Notes: a model not told the origin generated them from the letters alone. A stretch of DNA of 32,680 bases from Roseibium sp. TrichSKD4 (GCF_000148725.1 NZ_GL476302.1:20260-52939); one strand, 5' to 3'; shown: positions 22,511-31,417, numbered from the stretch's first letter. Program-made: numbers and translations.

Positions 22511-24525
22511 TGATCAAATAGAGACCGTTCTTCATTTTGTATTTTATTTGAAAGTACTGACTTATAACCAGATTCATATATCCAATTAGCTACTTCGCTA
22601 ACTTTTGCATAATAAGGTTCTTTTGTCCTAATGTATGGAATTCTAAAATGCGGACAAAAAACTGGATGAAAATAAAACTTCTTCCGTTGCCTGCGGTCTC
22701 GGTTTTTGGTCGTGTGATCAAGCATCAACATGTTGCCATAGTCAGATAGCTCTTCCAAAAATCGCAAAACTTCAGGCATTTCTTTCAATTCATGTTCCGA
22801 AAGTGAAAAGCCCGTGTGTCCCGGGTTGCTCAGTTTCTCATCTGAAAATAGTTTCGCAGCTAATTTTTCTGCAACCAAATTAACAAACTGCAGGCGTTCA
22901 GAACTTCTACCCGTTTCTTGAGCCATTTTTTCAATCCAGAAATTACTTGCTTTGAGAATACCAATCGACTGCACAATTTCAGCGATTTTAGGCAACGTCG
23001 ATCGCACCTCAGACTCTTCACCTGCATATTGGATCCAGGTATCCCAAATGAATTGGTTTAAACTCAAAAACACTAGGATATTCCCGCCGGATAGTCCGAC
23101 GATTTCATCGGCGCCGCACCAATAAGGTCTTTGATGAGCCTGTGAAGCGATTTGCAGTGCTGCAGCTTCCCTCCTTTCTTTTCGCCAATAAGATTTGTCT
23201 TGCCACGGCAACTTGCTGTTCGGTACGTTTAGGTCGTACTTGTCTCCCTTCTGCCGTATCCAAATCTCACCGAGTTTCGCTGATAGAAGATCACTTGCAG
23301 CAAGTTCTTTGAGCTTGTTTCTTGTCTCCGGTCGCCAGCTGGCTTCGAGTTTAAGGATCTTTTCGGGCTGTCTTATGTTAAGCTTGTTGACACGTTCACT
23401 GGCTTTGAGTTGTGGGCCATACACAGTTTCAAGTTGATCTGCTGGTTCAACTTCATCTGAGTTTTCAATTTGGTTCGCGCTCAGAAGAAGGTCATCTCTA
23501 AAGCCCGCAAATTTTAGTCGACGAACAAAGACGTCTCTAGCAAAGTTCGGGAATATATCAATTCTTTGATCTTCTTTTCTCTTTAATAGAATATCTAAAT
23601 CGACATACTTATAGTCACGTTCTTCTTCGAGTCTCGCATCGGTACCTTGAATTCGACTGTGTCTACGCCACGCGTGTCCTCGTGCTCCAATCCGATATGA
23701 TACAGCTGCATCTCGGGCAGCCAGAGCTCTATTAATCACAGACCGATAGTCTACTTTTTTGCCTTCGGTGTTGCGTGAAGAAATATTGCCCAGTTCTTCA
23801 TATTGATCTACGTCAACAAACAAACTTGTGTCGTTGTCAACAATGCCAGCAGTTTTCAATGCAACAATACAATCTCGTATCGGATGTCCAATTTGAGTGC
23901 GAGTATTCGAAATTGAGGGATCTAATACTTTATCTTTGCGATGAAGGTACCTTCGAAAAATCCTAATTCGTCTTTGTATTCTTTCTTGAAGTTCGACAAA
24001 TGTGGAACAAGGCCCAAGCCAACCCTCCCAAATTGAGAGATCAGAAATAACTGGTGCGACTTCGTTGTACGCACTTCTACCTGTCTGTAACCCGACTTCT
24101 GTCCGTAAATGCGCTGGCCCATTCACGAGAGAGTTCAATGATTTGAGAAACCCATCAACTATCAAATAGTTTAAAAAATCAGCAAAAAGAAACTCTATTT
24201 CTTCCGGATCTTCGTCGATATCTTTGCGTAATCCGAAATCAATTGCGCTTTGATGAGCCAAATTTACGCTGGCGCTAATAAATTTTCTTCGCTTTTCGGG
24301 AACAGGGAAGTCCTCACCTTCTGCATCGTATTCAATACGTACTGTAGGTTGAAGTAAGCCAAGGAGCATGCTTTTGCCACTACCTTGAATTCCAGTTACA
24401 ACCACGTTCCCTGGAATAAATATGGGTAAAGCGTGAGGAACTAGATAATCGCTGAATATTGTCACAAATTCTCGTGAGGTAAATCGATCCCCGACGTAAA
24501 GCTCAAAAAACGGATTTGATTTCAT
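22507..24525 (-). CDS. P-loop ATPase, ORC/CDC6-like AAA type, in the defence-like cassette
   Basis: The 672-residue protein begins MKSNPFFELYVGDRFTSREF. It has a Walker A motif GIQGSGKS at 45-52 right after VVVTG, and a Walker B-like LFVDVDQYEEL at 235-245. The N-terminal NPF..LYVGDR signature and the late Walker B fit, from memory, the ORC/CDC6-like AAA ATPases found next to phosphoribosyltransferase-like genes in predicted conflict systems. The C-terminal half has no motif I can name and may contain winged-helix or other sensor elements. Its ATG overlaps the stop of the upstream gene (TAATG at 24523-24527) and its stop overlaps the next start, so the three proteins are likely made in fixed ratio. 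A likely role is an ATP-driven switch or scaffold. Confidence 0.82.
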   Translation of the reverse strand: MKSNPFFELYVGDRFTSREFVTIFSDYLVPHALPIFIPGNVVVTGIQGSGKSMLLGLLQPTVRIEYDAEGEDFPVPEKRRKFISASVNLAHQSAIDFGLRKDIDEDPEEIEFLFADFLNYLIVDGFLKSLNSLVNGPAHLRTEVGLQTGRSAYNEVAPVISDLSIWEGWLGPCSTFVELQERIQRRIRIFRRYLHRKDKVLDPSISNTRTQIGHPIRDCIVALKTAGIVDNDTSLFVDVDQYEELGNISSRNTEGKKVDYRSVINRALAARDAAVSYRIGARGHAWRRHSRIQGTDARLEEERDYKYVDLDILLKRKEDQRIDIFPNFARDVFVRRLKFAGFRDDLLLSANQIENSDEVEPADQLETVYGPQLKASERVNKLNIRQPEKILKLEASWRPETRNKLKELAASDLLSAKLGEIWIRQKGDKYDLNVPNSKLPWQDKSYWRKERREAAALQIASQAHQRPYWCGADEIVGLSGGNILVFLSLNQFIWDTWIQYAGEESEVRSTLPKIAEIVQSIGILKASNFWIEKMAQETGRSSERLQFVNLVAEKLAAKLFSDEKLSNPGHTGFSLSEHELKEMPEVLRFLEELSDYGNMLMLDHTTKNRDRRQRKKFYFHPVFCPHFRIPYIRTKEPYYAKVSEVANWIYESGYKSVLSNKIQNEERSLFDQ

Positions 24526-25481
24526 TATACCCTGTTAACCCTTGGAAATAGCGGTTTCCAGCTGATTGATTCTCTATGGAAAATCGTCAACGTATTGTTC
24601 GGACAATTGGAGTACATTACAACCTGTGCGCCGGTCTTTTTGAAACCAAGCATAGATTCAGGGTTAGGAGCATCTAATCGATCTTGTAAACGGAGAAACA
24701 GGTCCCAGATTTTTGCATTCAATTCTGGGTTAGCGCTTGCTGAACCTATTTTGAACATAGCTTCTTCTGGTATCAACATCCCGGGTGAATAATCGATACC
24801 ATTTAGACTTTGTGTTCTTTCCCGTATTTTTTCGTCGCCTTTTGGACAAACGACTAACGGACAAATAAGGAAGTTCAAGTCCCGGAAATGCTTCTCGACA
24901 AAGTCGAGTGCATCCTGAACTTGAGTTCCAGAACCAACAAAATCCTCCAAAAGAATAATTTTTGTTACATCGTTTTTTTGCAGATACGCTCGGATTTTGT
25001 CTTTGTCGCCAAATTTTACAAGAGATTTCCAGTCAGGTCTATGTTCCATGGTCTTCAGACCATTTACTTTCAAAAAAGAGTTAATCCGCAAGCTATCTGT
25101 AATTGGGCAGATCCAACATGCATTCAACTTGTATTTTATTTCATCATCAATCGTTGTGCTGAATGGGTTCAGCTCATCTTGTTCAATAATCCAACGGCTC
25201 AATGTGCCGCCGTACACCGAGCGATATAATGCTTCGAATTCTTTCCTACCCATAAAAAATAGCTCAATGAGCAGAGCCAATAGCAATTTTTGATCTCTTT
25301 CATCGTCGAGGTTATTTAGCCAGGAAATCAATCTATCTTCAAAGACTTGAAACTGATTTGGCTCATATTCTTGATATAATTTTCTGCCAAGAAATTTAAT
25401 AAACGATACAGATCCTGCCTCAAGGTGGTCCGTTTCTGAGGCATAATCCCATTCTACAGGGAGCTCAGTTAAGTTGCTCAT
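24525..25481 (-). CDS. Phosphoribosyltransferase-like protein of the defence-like cassette
   Basis: The 318-residue protein carries IILLEDFVGSGTQVQDAL (about 175-192), which matches the PRPP-binding loop of type I phosphoribosyltransferases (two acidic residues followed by G-S/T-G-T). A C-terminal block includes QVVMYSNCPNNTLTIFH and SWKPLFPRV. Proteins of this type (PRTase-CE-like, as I recall the name) are predicted effectors or nucleotide-metabolising components in bacterial conflict systems. Possible activities include base exchange on NAD or nucleotides, but that is conjecture. Its start overlaps the methyltransferase stop by four bases (ATGA, 25478-25481). Confidence 0.82.
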   Translation of the reverse strand: MSNLTELPVEWDYASETDHLEAGSVSFIKFLGRKLYQEYEPNQFQVFEDRLISWLNNLDDERDQKLLLALLIELFFMGRKEFEALYRSVYGGTLSRWIIEQDELNPFSTTIDDEIKYKLNACWICPITDSLRINSFLKVNGLKTMEHRPDWKSLVKFGDKDKIRAYLQKNDVTKIILLEDFVGSGTQVQDALDFVEKHFRDLNFLICPLVVCPKGDEKIRERTQSLNGIDYSPGMLIPEEAMFKIGSASANPELNAKIWDLFLRLQDRLDAPNPESMLGFKKTGAQVVMYSNCPNNTLTIFHRESISWKPLFPRVNRV

Positions 25482-26650
25482 ACCAAATACCTCGCAAAAG
25501 CCGCAACTTTCTGTGCAACAGGTGGCGGAACCGCATTGCCAATCAGTCGGTAACAGATCTTTGGTGTCTCTGAAAACGTGAAGTAATCTGGAAAACCTTG
25601 AATTCGTGCTGCTTCCCGAACGGTCATTCCGCGATGCTCTTTTGGATGCAAAAAAAGCTGATGGTCCCCAAATCTAGTATCAACTGTCGGAGAACTCTCT
25701 AATAGCGACAACCTACGATATTTGCCGTTGAAAGTGTTGGTAAGGTCGTAGAGATCATTAATTTGGCGTAGGTACCCCTTTTGGAGCAAACGCCGAAGCA
25801 CCTCATCTACGTTGACTGTGCATTCAGAATTAATTTCTTCAATTGAAACCGGGTCAGCATCTCCAAAATTTCGCTTCCTGTTCCTTCGACGAAGCGTCCT
25901 TATCAGCTCTAGAATCTGTCTTTCTTGCTTGGTTGTGTGACCAAAGACCTCAGGAATATGCCAGGTTGGAACCGAGAGTGCGCTTGCGCGAACATTACAT
26001 AGTTTTTGCCCTGGTTTAATGGATTCCGCTATCTTGTGGTGGCGAGTTCCGGACGCGAATACTCTGGGCTTATGCGAATAGTCTTGCATCGGCAGATCGT
26101 TAAAAACGTCTTTTAAAATTACTTTCGAAGATGCGCCTGAAAGTATGTCTGTTCGAAAGTATCTTCGATCACTTCTCGCGAATATAAATGCGCGCTTTCT
26201 TCTCTGGGGAACTCCAAAATTGTCACATGAAATGATTTTTATTTCCACATGATAGCCGCTGCCGCGAAGTATATCAAGTCCGATATTAAGTAAAGGGGAA
26301 TTTCTAATGTTTATGATACTTGCAACATTTTCTATAATTGCAAGTTTCGGAGATTCTTTTTTAATTATCTCACACGTATTTATAAGAAGGTTGTTTCTCG
26401 GATCATTTACTCGGTAACCTCCTGCCGTAGAGAATCCTTGACAAGGTGGCGTTGCAATCAGTATGTCGAAATTGGAAGGGATGCTATCTAGGCGATTTAC
26501 ATCAATTCTTCTTGCGCACAACTTCACGTTTCTGTTGTAAGATGATACAGCATAGCTATCAGAGTCATATGCTGCTAATATAGATATTCCTGCATTTTCG
26601 AATCCAAGATCCATACCCCCGCAACCGGAAAACAAACTAATGGCCTTCAC
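25478..26650 (-). CDS. DNA (cytosine-5) methyltransferase, first gene of the cassette
   Basis: The 390-residue protein has the C5 methyltransferase motifs in order: FSGCGGMDLGF (7-17, SAM binding), TPPCQGFS (67-74, catalytic Cys70), IENV (106-109), QRRKRAF (149-155), and GNAVPPPVAQ (371-380). Start is GTG at 26650 with AAGGAA about 8 nt upstream. The target-recognition region contains an insertion (about 239-305, TKQERQILELIRTLRRRN then VDEVLRRLLQKGYLRQINDLYDLT) that looks like a winged helix. No restriction endonuclease gene is adjacent. It probably marks self DNA for the three coupled genes downstream, as in modification-based defence, or autoregulates the cassette. Confidence 0.92.
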   Translation of the reverse strand: MKAISLFSGCGGMDLGFENAGISILAAYDSDSYAVSSYNRNVKLCARRIDVNRLDSIPSNFDILIATPPCQGFSTAGGYRVNDPRNNLLINTCEIIKKESPKLAIIENVASIINIRNSPLLNIGLDILRGSGYHVEIKIISCDNFGVPQRRKRAFIFARSDRRYFRTDILSGASSKVILKDVFNDLPMQDYSHKPRVFASGTRHHKIAESIKPGQKLCNVRASALSVPTWHIPEVFGHTTKQERQILELIRTLRRRNRKRNFGDADPVSIEEINSECTVNVDEVLRRLLQKGYLRQINDLYDLTNTFNGKYRRLSLLESSPTVDTRFGDHQLFLHPKEHRGMTVREAARIQGFPDYFTFSETPKICYRLIGNAVPPPVAQKVAAFARYLV

Positions 26651-26893
26651 TCAAAGTTTCCTTTTCCGAATTCACGAATCTTTCAGCAACTGCGAAAACG
26701 TAACACTTCGATTTGAAAATGTCTTTTTGTCTTGCGATAGAACGTTGTGGTGATAGCGTATAGCTTCAGCATTGATGGTTCCCCTTATGCTGAATTAAGG
26801 CGCAAGGAATGACGCGCGGCATTGAGGCTGACTAGATTTCGAATGTGATGCGGGTCAAGGTCCAAGTTGCCTTGTTATGTACCGAATTACGCA
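26651..26893. other. Promoter region of the cassette and end of the mating-related block
   Basis: The 240-bp gap precedes the leftward methyltransferase gene and follows the stop of the leftward gene at 26894. It must hold the cassette promoter. The stretch is AT-rich near 26690-26750, but I could not assign -35/-10 boxes with confidence, and no clear operator repeat is visible. Confidence 0.4.
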
Positions 26894-27316
26894 CTACTCC
26901 CCAATGTCTTGAATGATTACGTTTTCAGTTTCGTTCTCCATGTCATTTCTGGCTCGTGCGATGGCCATGCGGACGTTTTGGACTGTCCATATAGTGTGCC
27001 AGAAGATTGTTCGTTCCTGCATATATTGACCTACGCGCAGGGCAGCAATGGAATAGCCACCGACTAAGATAAGCGCACTGACAGATATGATCAGGAACAT
27101 TTCTGACCAGTACAAAAGATCGCCGAATTGATAACAGAACAGGATCAATCCCAAACCCAATATTCCTCCGATGATAAGCGGCTCGCGGCCTACAATGACG
27201 GATTGATTGGCAAGAATGGCTTCGTCTTTGTAGCGGGTTGAGAGGGTTTTGTTCGTGACTTTGATGCCTTGGGCATTTTCAAAATAGGTTTTGGTTTTTG
27301 GGGTAGCTTTTTCCAT
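26894..27316 (-). CDS. DUF6232-like membrane protein
   Basis: The 140-residue protein starts MEKATPKTKTYFENAQGIKV. A N-terminal segment (YFENAQGIKVTNKTLSTRYK) followed by AILANQSVIVGREP fits the DUF6232 pattern, and two membrane helices follow (PLIIGGILGLGLILFCYQF and MFLIISVSALILVGGYSIA). The rest is a charged tail. The ATG at 27316 has GGAGA about 9 nt upstream. A five-codon longer start at 27331 overlaps that site. It is the last gene of the leftward block of small membrane proteins behind the coupling protein; a role in mating or surface regulation is possible only by position. Confidence 0.65.
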   Translation of the reverse strand: MEKATPKTKTYFENAQGIKVTNKTLSTRYKDEAILANQSVIVGREPLIIGGILGLGLILFCYQFGDLLYWSEMFLIISVSALILVGGYSIAALRVGQYMQERTIFWHTIWTVQNVRMAIARARNDMENETENVIIQDIGE

Positions 27317-27361
27317 GATTGAGTTCTCCATAGTTTGCCGTTGTGATGATTGTTTAAGCGG

Positions 27362-27865
27362 CTATTTCCAGGGCAGCGCACCGCACTGACCATTGCTGGC
27401 GATTGCCATGATGTTTTGATCGATGGAACCTAAGCTTTTTGGCGTATGCGTTCTCAGACTTGCCACATGCAGTGTCATTTTGAGGCCCATGCCATCAAAG
27501 GCGGTATCAACTGCGCAGCCGCAGATGCTGGAGCGATCAATCTTTGACATGCGGAATTTTTGTGGACGCATTTGTTCCACCATGCGCTTTGCAGCTTCCA
27601 GACTTTCCTTGACCCCTGGCATGTTGCCAAGTGGCGAGTTCTCGTACATTTGGATGACGATTTGCGCTTGGCGGAATTTTTCGTTGTTTGGCGGCGATGT
27701 GGTCTTTTCTGCATATTGCAAACTGGCTTCGCATTGCGGAATGAGACGCTTTTCAGCGAGGCGTTTTTCGACTATTGGCTGTAGCCAGAGCATGGTGGCA
27801 GCACCGTAAACAATGAGGCCTGCCAGAAGCGCAGGCGGAAACAGGCGTGCGGGAAGTTCCATCAT
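27362..27865 (-). CDS. Membrane-anchored hypothetical protein, 167 residues
   Basis: A single N-terminal helix (LFPPALLAGLIVYGAATMLW, about 8-27) is followed by a soluble domain, probably periplasmic, with cysteines at IPQCEAS, SSICGCAVD and NGQCGA. The cysteine pattern suggests disulfides in the periplasm. Start at 27865 follows GAGGACATCAATC. It sits 45 nt before the DUF6232-like gene in the same leftward block. No family was recognised. Confidence 0.65.
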   Translation of the reverse strand: MMELPARLFPPALLAGLIVYGAATMLWLQPIVEKRLAEKRLIPQCEASLQYAEKTTSPPNNEKFRQAQIVIQMYENSPLGNMPGVKESLEAAKRMVEQMRPQKFRMSKIDRSSICGCAVDTAFDGMGLKMTLHVASLRTHTPKSLGSIDQNIMAIASNGQCGALPWK

Positions 27866-27937
27866 GATTGATGTCCTCTTATTCAGGTCAGATTTTTGAG
27901 GGAAGGGGAGACCGTTGCTTTTGAGTGGTAAAACGGC

Positions 27938-28366
27938 CTACTGAAACCGACAATGAGATTTGACGAATGGGTTCAGCGTTTGAGGGGTAAGGTCAAAGGA
28001 CGCCAGAACCTCGTTGCTGAAGGTGTTGATTTTGGGCAAATCAGCGCCGTTAACATCGGCAATGTGTAAGGTTTGATTGGAAGCGGTTACGCTTCCTTTT
28101 TTGCTGACATAGCACCATTGTTTTTCAATTGTACGATTGCGGCTTGACGCAAATTGAACACCGGTGACGACTTCGAAGCCTTGATGCTTGTGCTTGCTGA
28201 AGAGTACGTATTTCTTGATGTCACCGGGATCATTGCCAGGAAGGAAATCCTCAAAGCGCCACAGTTCATCGAGAATGTCTGTGAGTATCAGAAACAGGGC
28301 TACGCTAGCAAAAGCGGATGCAATTAGAATTCTCAGTGACCGGATGAACCGTTGAAGGAATGTCAT
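27938..28366 (-). CDS. Membrane-anchored hypothetical protein, 142 residues
   Basis: An N-terminal basic segment and one helix (RILIASAFASVALFLILTD, about 11-29) precede a soluble domain with two cysteines (KQWCYVS and SHCRFQ). Its start overlaps the stop of the 406-residue membrane protein (ATGA at 28363-28366), so the two are translationally coupled and probably work together. The family is unknown. Confidence 0.7.
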   Translation of the reverse strand: MTFLQRFIRSLRILIASAFASVALFLILTDILDELWRFEDFLPGNDPGDIKKYVLFSKHKHQGFEVVTGVQFASSRNRTIEKQWCYVSKKGSVTASNQTLHIADVNGADLPKINTFSNEVLASFDLTPQTLNPFVKSHCRFQ

Positions 28367-29583
28367 TCCTTGCGTCCATCACCCAATTGGCCGCGATTGT
28401 TGGTGTCAATCGATCCGGGATTGAGATTGAGATCAATATAGTCAGGAACATCAAGTCCACGATTTCCGGGCTTTTGCGGAAAGTCATCAATCATTTTCAA
28501 TTGTTTTGCCGCATCAATCAGTTCAACGGCGGTCCAATGATTGCGTGGATCGTCTTTGGAATCGCGCTCATCGCGCAAAAGCGTTTTGAACATCAAAATT
28601 ACAAGGGGAAGCAAATCCAGTCCCAAGGCCGTCGCAATGGCGGGAAGGATTGATTGCCAATATTCTAAGACCCCGCGCATGATATTCGGGCTCTCAAGTG
28701 TCAGCGGTTCAGGCAACTTACCCTGTTCGATCTGACCTATGGATTTGGCAATATTGTTCGCCTTTTCTTGGCTTTCAGTGATGAACCCATCAATGATGTC
28801 TCGCTGGCTTTTGGTTTTGATATTTGCGGGCAGAACAATGCCAGCGGTTAAGTTTTCCAAACCGCGAACCGTTGATGCCAAGACATCCTGCCCAGCCATT
28901 TGCGCGATAACACCATTGAGACAGGAAAGGTGTTCACCCGCTTTATCAATGTTACCGGAGGTGATTGTTACGCGTAATAGACCGAGACATTGATCTCCTT
29001 TTGATTGAAGCTGGTCAACTTTATTCGTTGAGGCTTGCATTGCCTTGACAACGGAATGGACGCGGCCAGCCACTTGGCCCATTGTGTTGGAGATTGCGCC
29101 TTCGCCCGCAGAGGCGGACGTGCCTCCAGAGCTGACTTCCATTTCCTGCAAAGTTAGAGTGTCGCTATGCAGGGAGGATATGTCAGACGCAATGGAACGT
29201 GATTTTTGAATGCCTCTGACGGCAAGATTATACTGATACTCCACGCGCTCAACGGCGGCTCGTTCAGCAAGTCGATCAATTTCACCGCGCGTGAGTGACG
29301 CTACGTTCCAATAGCTTGAGAGTGAGACAATAAGGCTCAAACCGGTCCAGACCACAAGCCAGCCGGCAATACGTTTCGACCGGCTTTTTAAGTCAGGCAA
29401 GGTTTCAAAGGCCCAGTTCCAGAACAGGGATAATGAAAGGGCAACGGCAACGCCTGTCATTGCGCAGACGGACTTGAGCCACCAATCATCTGGTGCGACC
29501 AGGGAAGACAGGCCATCATAGTTCAATACGCCGGAAACGACCGCTACAATGAAGATGACGGTTTGTGTCCATTTTTTTGTCAT
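28363..29583 (-). CDS. Multi-pass membrane protein of the mating-related block
   Basis: The 406-residue protein starts MTKKWTQTVIFIVAVVSG at 29583, after AAAGGAAAATATCC; an upstream ATG at 29622 has no comparable site. Three N-terminal membrane helices (about 7-21, 34-56 and 70-90) precede a long helical, probably coiled region with Ser/Gly-rich linker (SSGGTSASAGEG), then a fourth helix (LPAIATALGLDLLPLVILMF) and a charged cytoplasmic tail. The layout resembles stalk-like membrane proteins but I cannot name a family. It is coupled to the 142-residue protein downstream. Confidence 0.7.
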   Translation of the reverse strand: MTKKWTQTVIFIVAVVSGVLNYDGLSSLVAPDDWWLKSVCAMTGVAVALSLSLFWNWAFETLPDLKSRSKRIAGWLVVWTGLSLIVSLSSYWNVASLTRGEIDRLAERAAVERVEYQYNLAVRGIQKSRSIASDISSLHSDTLTLQEMEVSSGGTSASAGEGAISNTMGQVAGRVHSVVKAMQASTNKVDQLQSKGDQCLGLLRVTITSGNIDKAGEHLSCLNGVIAQMAGQDVLASTVRGLENLTAGIVLPANIKTKSQRDIIDGFITESQEKANNIAKSIGQIEQGKLPEPLTLESPNIMRGVLEYWQSILPAIATALGLDLLPLVILMFKTLLRDERDSKDDPRNHWTAVELIDAAKQLKMIDDFPQKPGNRGLDVPDYIDLNLNPGSIDTNNRGQLGDGRKE

Positions 29584-29666
29584 GGATATTTTCCTTTCAT
29601 ATGGAGCATGTTCTGGACGCAAAACCGTTTGCCTGCAGGCAGGCTGGTGAACATGCGGATCAAAAT

Positions 29667-30017
29667 TTATGAAAAAAGTAGTTTGGACAGATCGAGCGGG
29701 AACAATCCAATCACTGGACAGTAAGTGCCGCCGCGATTTTCAATATGCCGCCAGCCATCGAACAAGGTGAGGTAATCGCACTTGAAATAAACCGGAAAGA
29801 GCCCGTTACCATTCCACGTATATTGCATGCGTAGAGCAGGTTGCCCGCAGAGTGAGAGGAGAATGAGTGGAACACCGATCACTGCGCCAATCTTGGCAAA
29901 GGGCAACCAGTAGGGCATGCGCAATTTGTAATCCGCATTCGGCGTGGTGGATTGTGGAGTGGGAAGTTTTGGTTTCTTGCTACGTAGAAACGCACCAAGT
30001 CCATTGAAGGGTGACAT
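29667..30017 (-). CDS. Small membrane protein, 116 residues
   Basis: The protein starts MSPFNGLGAFLRSKKPKL with a strong AGGAGG site 6 nt upstream, and has one membrane helix (PFAKIGAVIGVPLILLSLCG, about 39-58). The C-terminal part carries three cysteines (one in CGQPAL at the helix end). It is the first gene after the coupling-protein fragment in the leftward block. No family was recognised; a role in plasmid transfer is guessed from position. Confidence 0.65.
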   Translation of the reverse strand: MSPFNGLGAFLRSKKPKLPTPQSTTPNADYKLRMPYWLPFAKIGAVIGVPLILLSLCGQPALRMQYTWNGNGLFPVYFKCDYLTLFDGWRHIENRGGTYCPVIGLFPLDLSKLLFS

Positions 30018-30081
30018 AAACGCCTCCTGTCTTTGGCTGCATGAATTTTGAAGGAAAGGAAGGGAGGGGAACCTGGAGCGG

Positions 30082-30945
30082 CTACGCTCGGTATTCTATC
30101 GGGAAATGGCCTTCGGCAGGGCTGCCTGGAACATCGTCGATCCGATAGATCCACGGATCGATTTGTTTGTAGTGAACCAAATCAAGCATCAGAGGCGGAT
30201 TTTGTTCCTTGAACAATATCGCGGTGAATTTGGGCATTCGTGTCAGTTCATCAAGCCGAATGAGAGGAATACCCTCTTCATTGACGCTCACATCAAACTC
30301 ACCGCCTTGTTTTGGAATAGTCGCGCTGTCGGTCACGATGGCACGTTGGCCTGCACGTTTGGAGTATTCTTCTGCTTCTTCCACATTGCGAATATCCATC
30401 GCCATGAAGACGGCTGCCTGTGTCCAGAACATGGAGGATAATTGCCCGTAGCGTGCTTTCAGGCTTTCCTGATCCTGAATAAAGGCAAACAGGCGCACGC
30501 CTCTCGTGCGTCCTATTTTCAAAACACGTTCAATGACGGGGATTGGCGCGGTTGATAAGTTCTCAAACTCATCTGCAATTATGGTGACTTGGGGATGGAA
30601 GCTGTCTGCTTCAATAGCAGTTGTGCAAATTGAGTTCAGGGCAAGTCCGGCAAATGTGTCATTAATGCCGGACTTTTCAGGGGGCAGGATAATATGGAAT
30701 GTTACGTTCTTGTTTGGGTTTTTGATGTCCGATAATTTAAAGGTGGAATATTCGCAAGATTTGCCAATCGGGGTGGCGGGTTCAAAGATTGTCAGCCCTT
30801 CCTGAGTTTCAGTGATAAAGCTCTGTGCGGATTTTGGATTGTTCTTGAACTGGCTCAAAAAACGTTTGCCTGCCCGTGCAATAGCTCCATCAAAATGGGG
30901 AATGATTGCCATGCGGGAAAAGATCTCCAGCAGATCTTCTGTACC
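30082..30945 (-). pseudogene. Type IV coupling protein (VirD4/TraG-type), C-terminal part, cut by IS66
   Basis: Coupling proteins are hexameric ATPases that bring relaxase-DNA complexes to the mating channel. The fragment has VTIIADEFENLSTAPI, a Walker B-like DE segment of TraG/VirD4 enzymes, followed by GRTRGVRLFAFIQDQESLKA and a C-terminal SVNEEGIPLIRLDELTRMPK. The Walker A half is absent. The frame runs on through 31170 but the residues beyond about GTEDLLEIFSRM are encoded by the IS66 end. The 5' part should lie beyond the IS, outside the window. Conjugation driven by this gene should be lost unless another copy exists. Confidence 0.78.
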
Positions 30946-30992
30946 GTGAGCGTTCGGTATTCCCGCTCTGACGGGGAGCGCAGTGGGGTGAT

Positions 30993-31018
30993 AATGTCCA
31001 TTTTCGTTAATGGACATT
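30993..31018 (+). promoter_or_regulatory. Hairpin covering the tnpA start codon
   Basis: AATGTCCATT and AATGGACATT are a perfect 10-bp inverted repeat with a 6-nt loop. The second arm contains the ATG at 31010. In the mRNA this could mask the start and keep transposition low, but it could also be an operator. Confidence 0.4.
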
Positions 31019-31417
31019 GTGAGGCACATTTTGGGTACGAAGAAGGGCAGCAAGAAGCGGTTTTGGTCGGATGACGAGAAGCGGTCGATCTGTTTGCAGG
31101 CCAGAGTGCCGGGGGTTTCGGTTGCGCAGGTTGCGCGCCGCTCTGCGATGAATGCGAACCTGATCCACAACTGGCTGCGTGATGAGCGGTTTGCGCCAGA
31201 AGACAGCGATTGCGTCCTTGATGGAGCGGCGTTTCTACCAGTGGAGATAGAGGGCCCGCAGGCCGCACCAGGCCACCAGATCGCGGCGCTTGCCTCGGAT
31301 ATGCCGTTGTCGGCTCAGCGGGTTGATATCACGCTGTCGGACGGGCGGCGGGTATTGGTGGAAGGGACGACGGCGCTGCCGACGGTGCTGGCTTTGGTTG
31401 AAGGTCTAATGCCGTGA
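31010..31417 (+). CDS. tnpA: IS66 accessory protein TnpA
   Basis: The 135-residue protein has an N-terminal helix-turn-helix of the IS3/IS66 Orf1 type: [19 protein letters not shown] then [20 protein letters not shown]. The C-terminal half includes [13 protein letters not shown]. It is the first of three IS66 genes; its last four bases overlap the tnpB start (ATGCCGTGATCC region, 31414-31417). In this family TnpA and TnpB are required with the TnpC transposase. Confidence 0.88.
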   Translation: MDIVRHILGTKKGSKKRFWSDDEKRSICLQARVPGVSVAQVARRSAMNANLIHNWLRDERFAPEDSDCVLDGAAFLPVEIEGPQAAPGHQIAALASDMPLSAQRVDITLSDGRRVLVEGTTALPTVLALVEGLMP

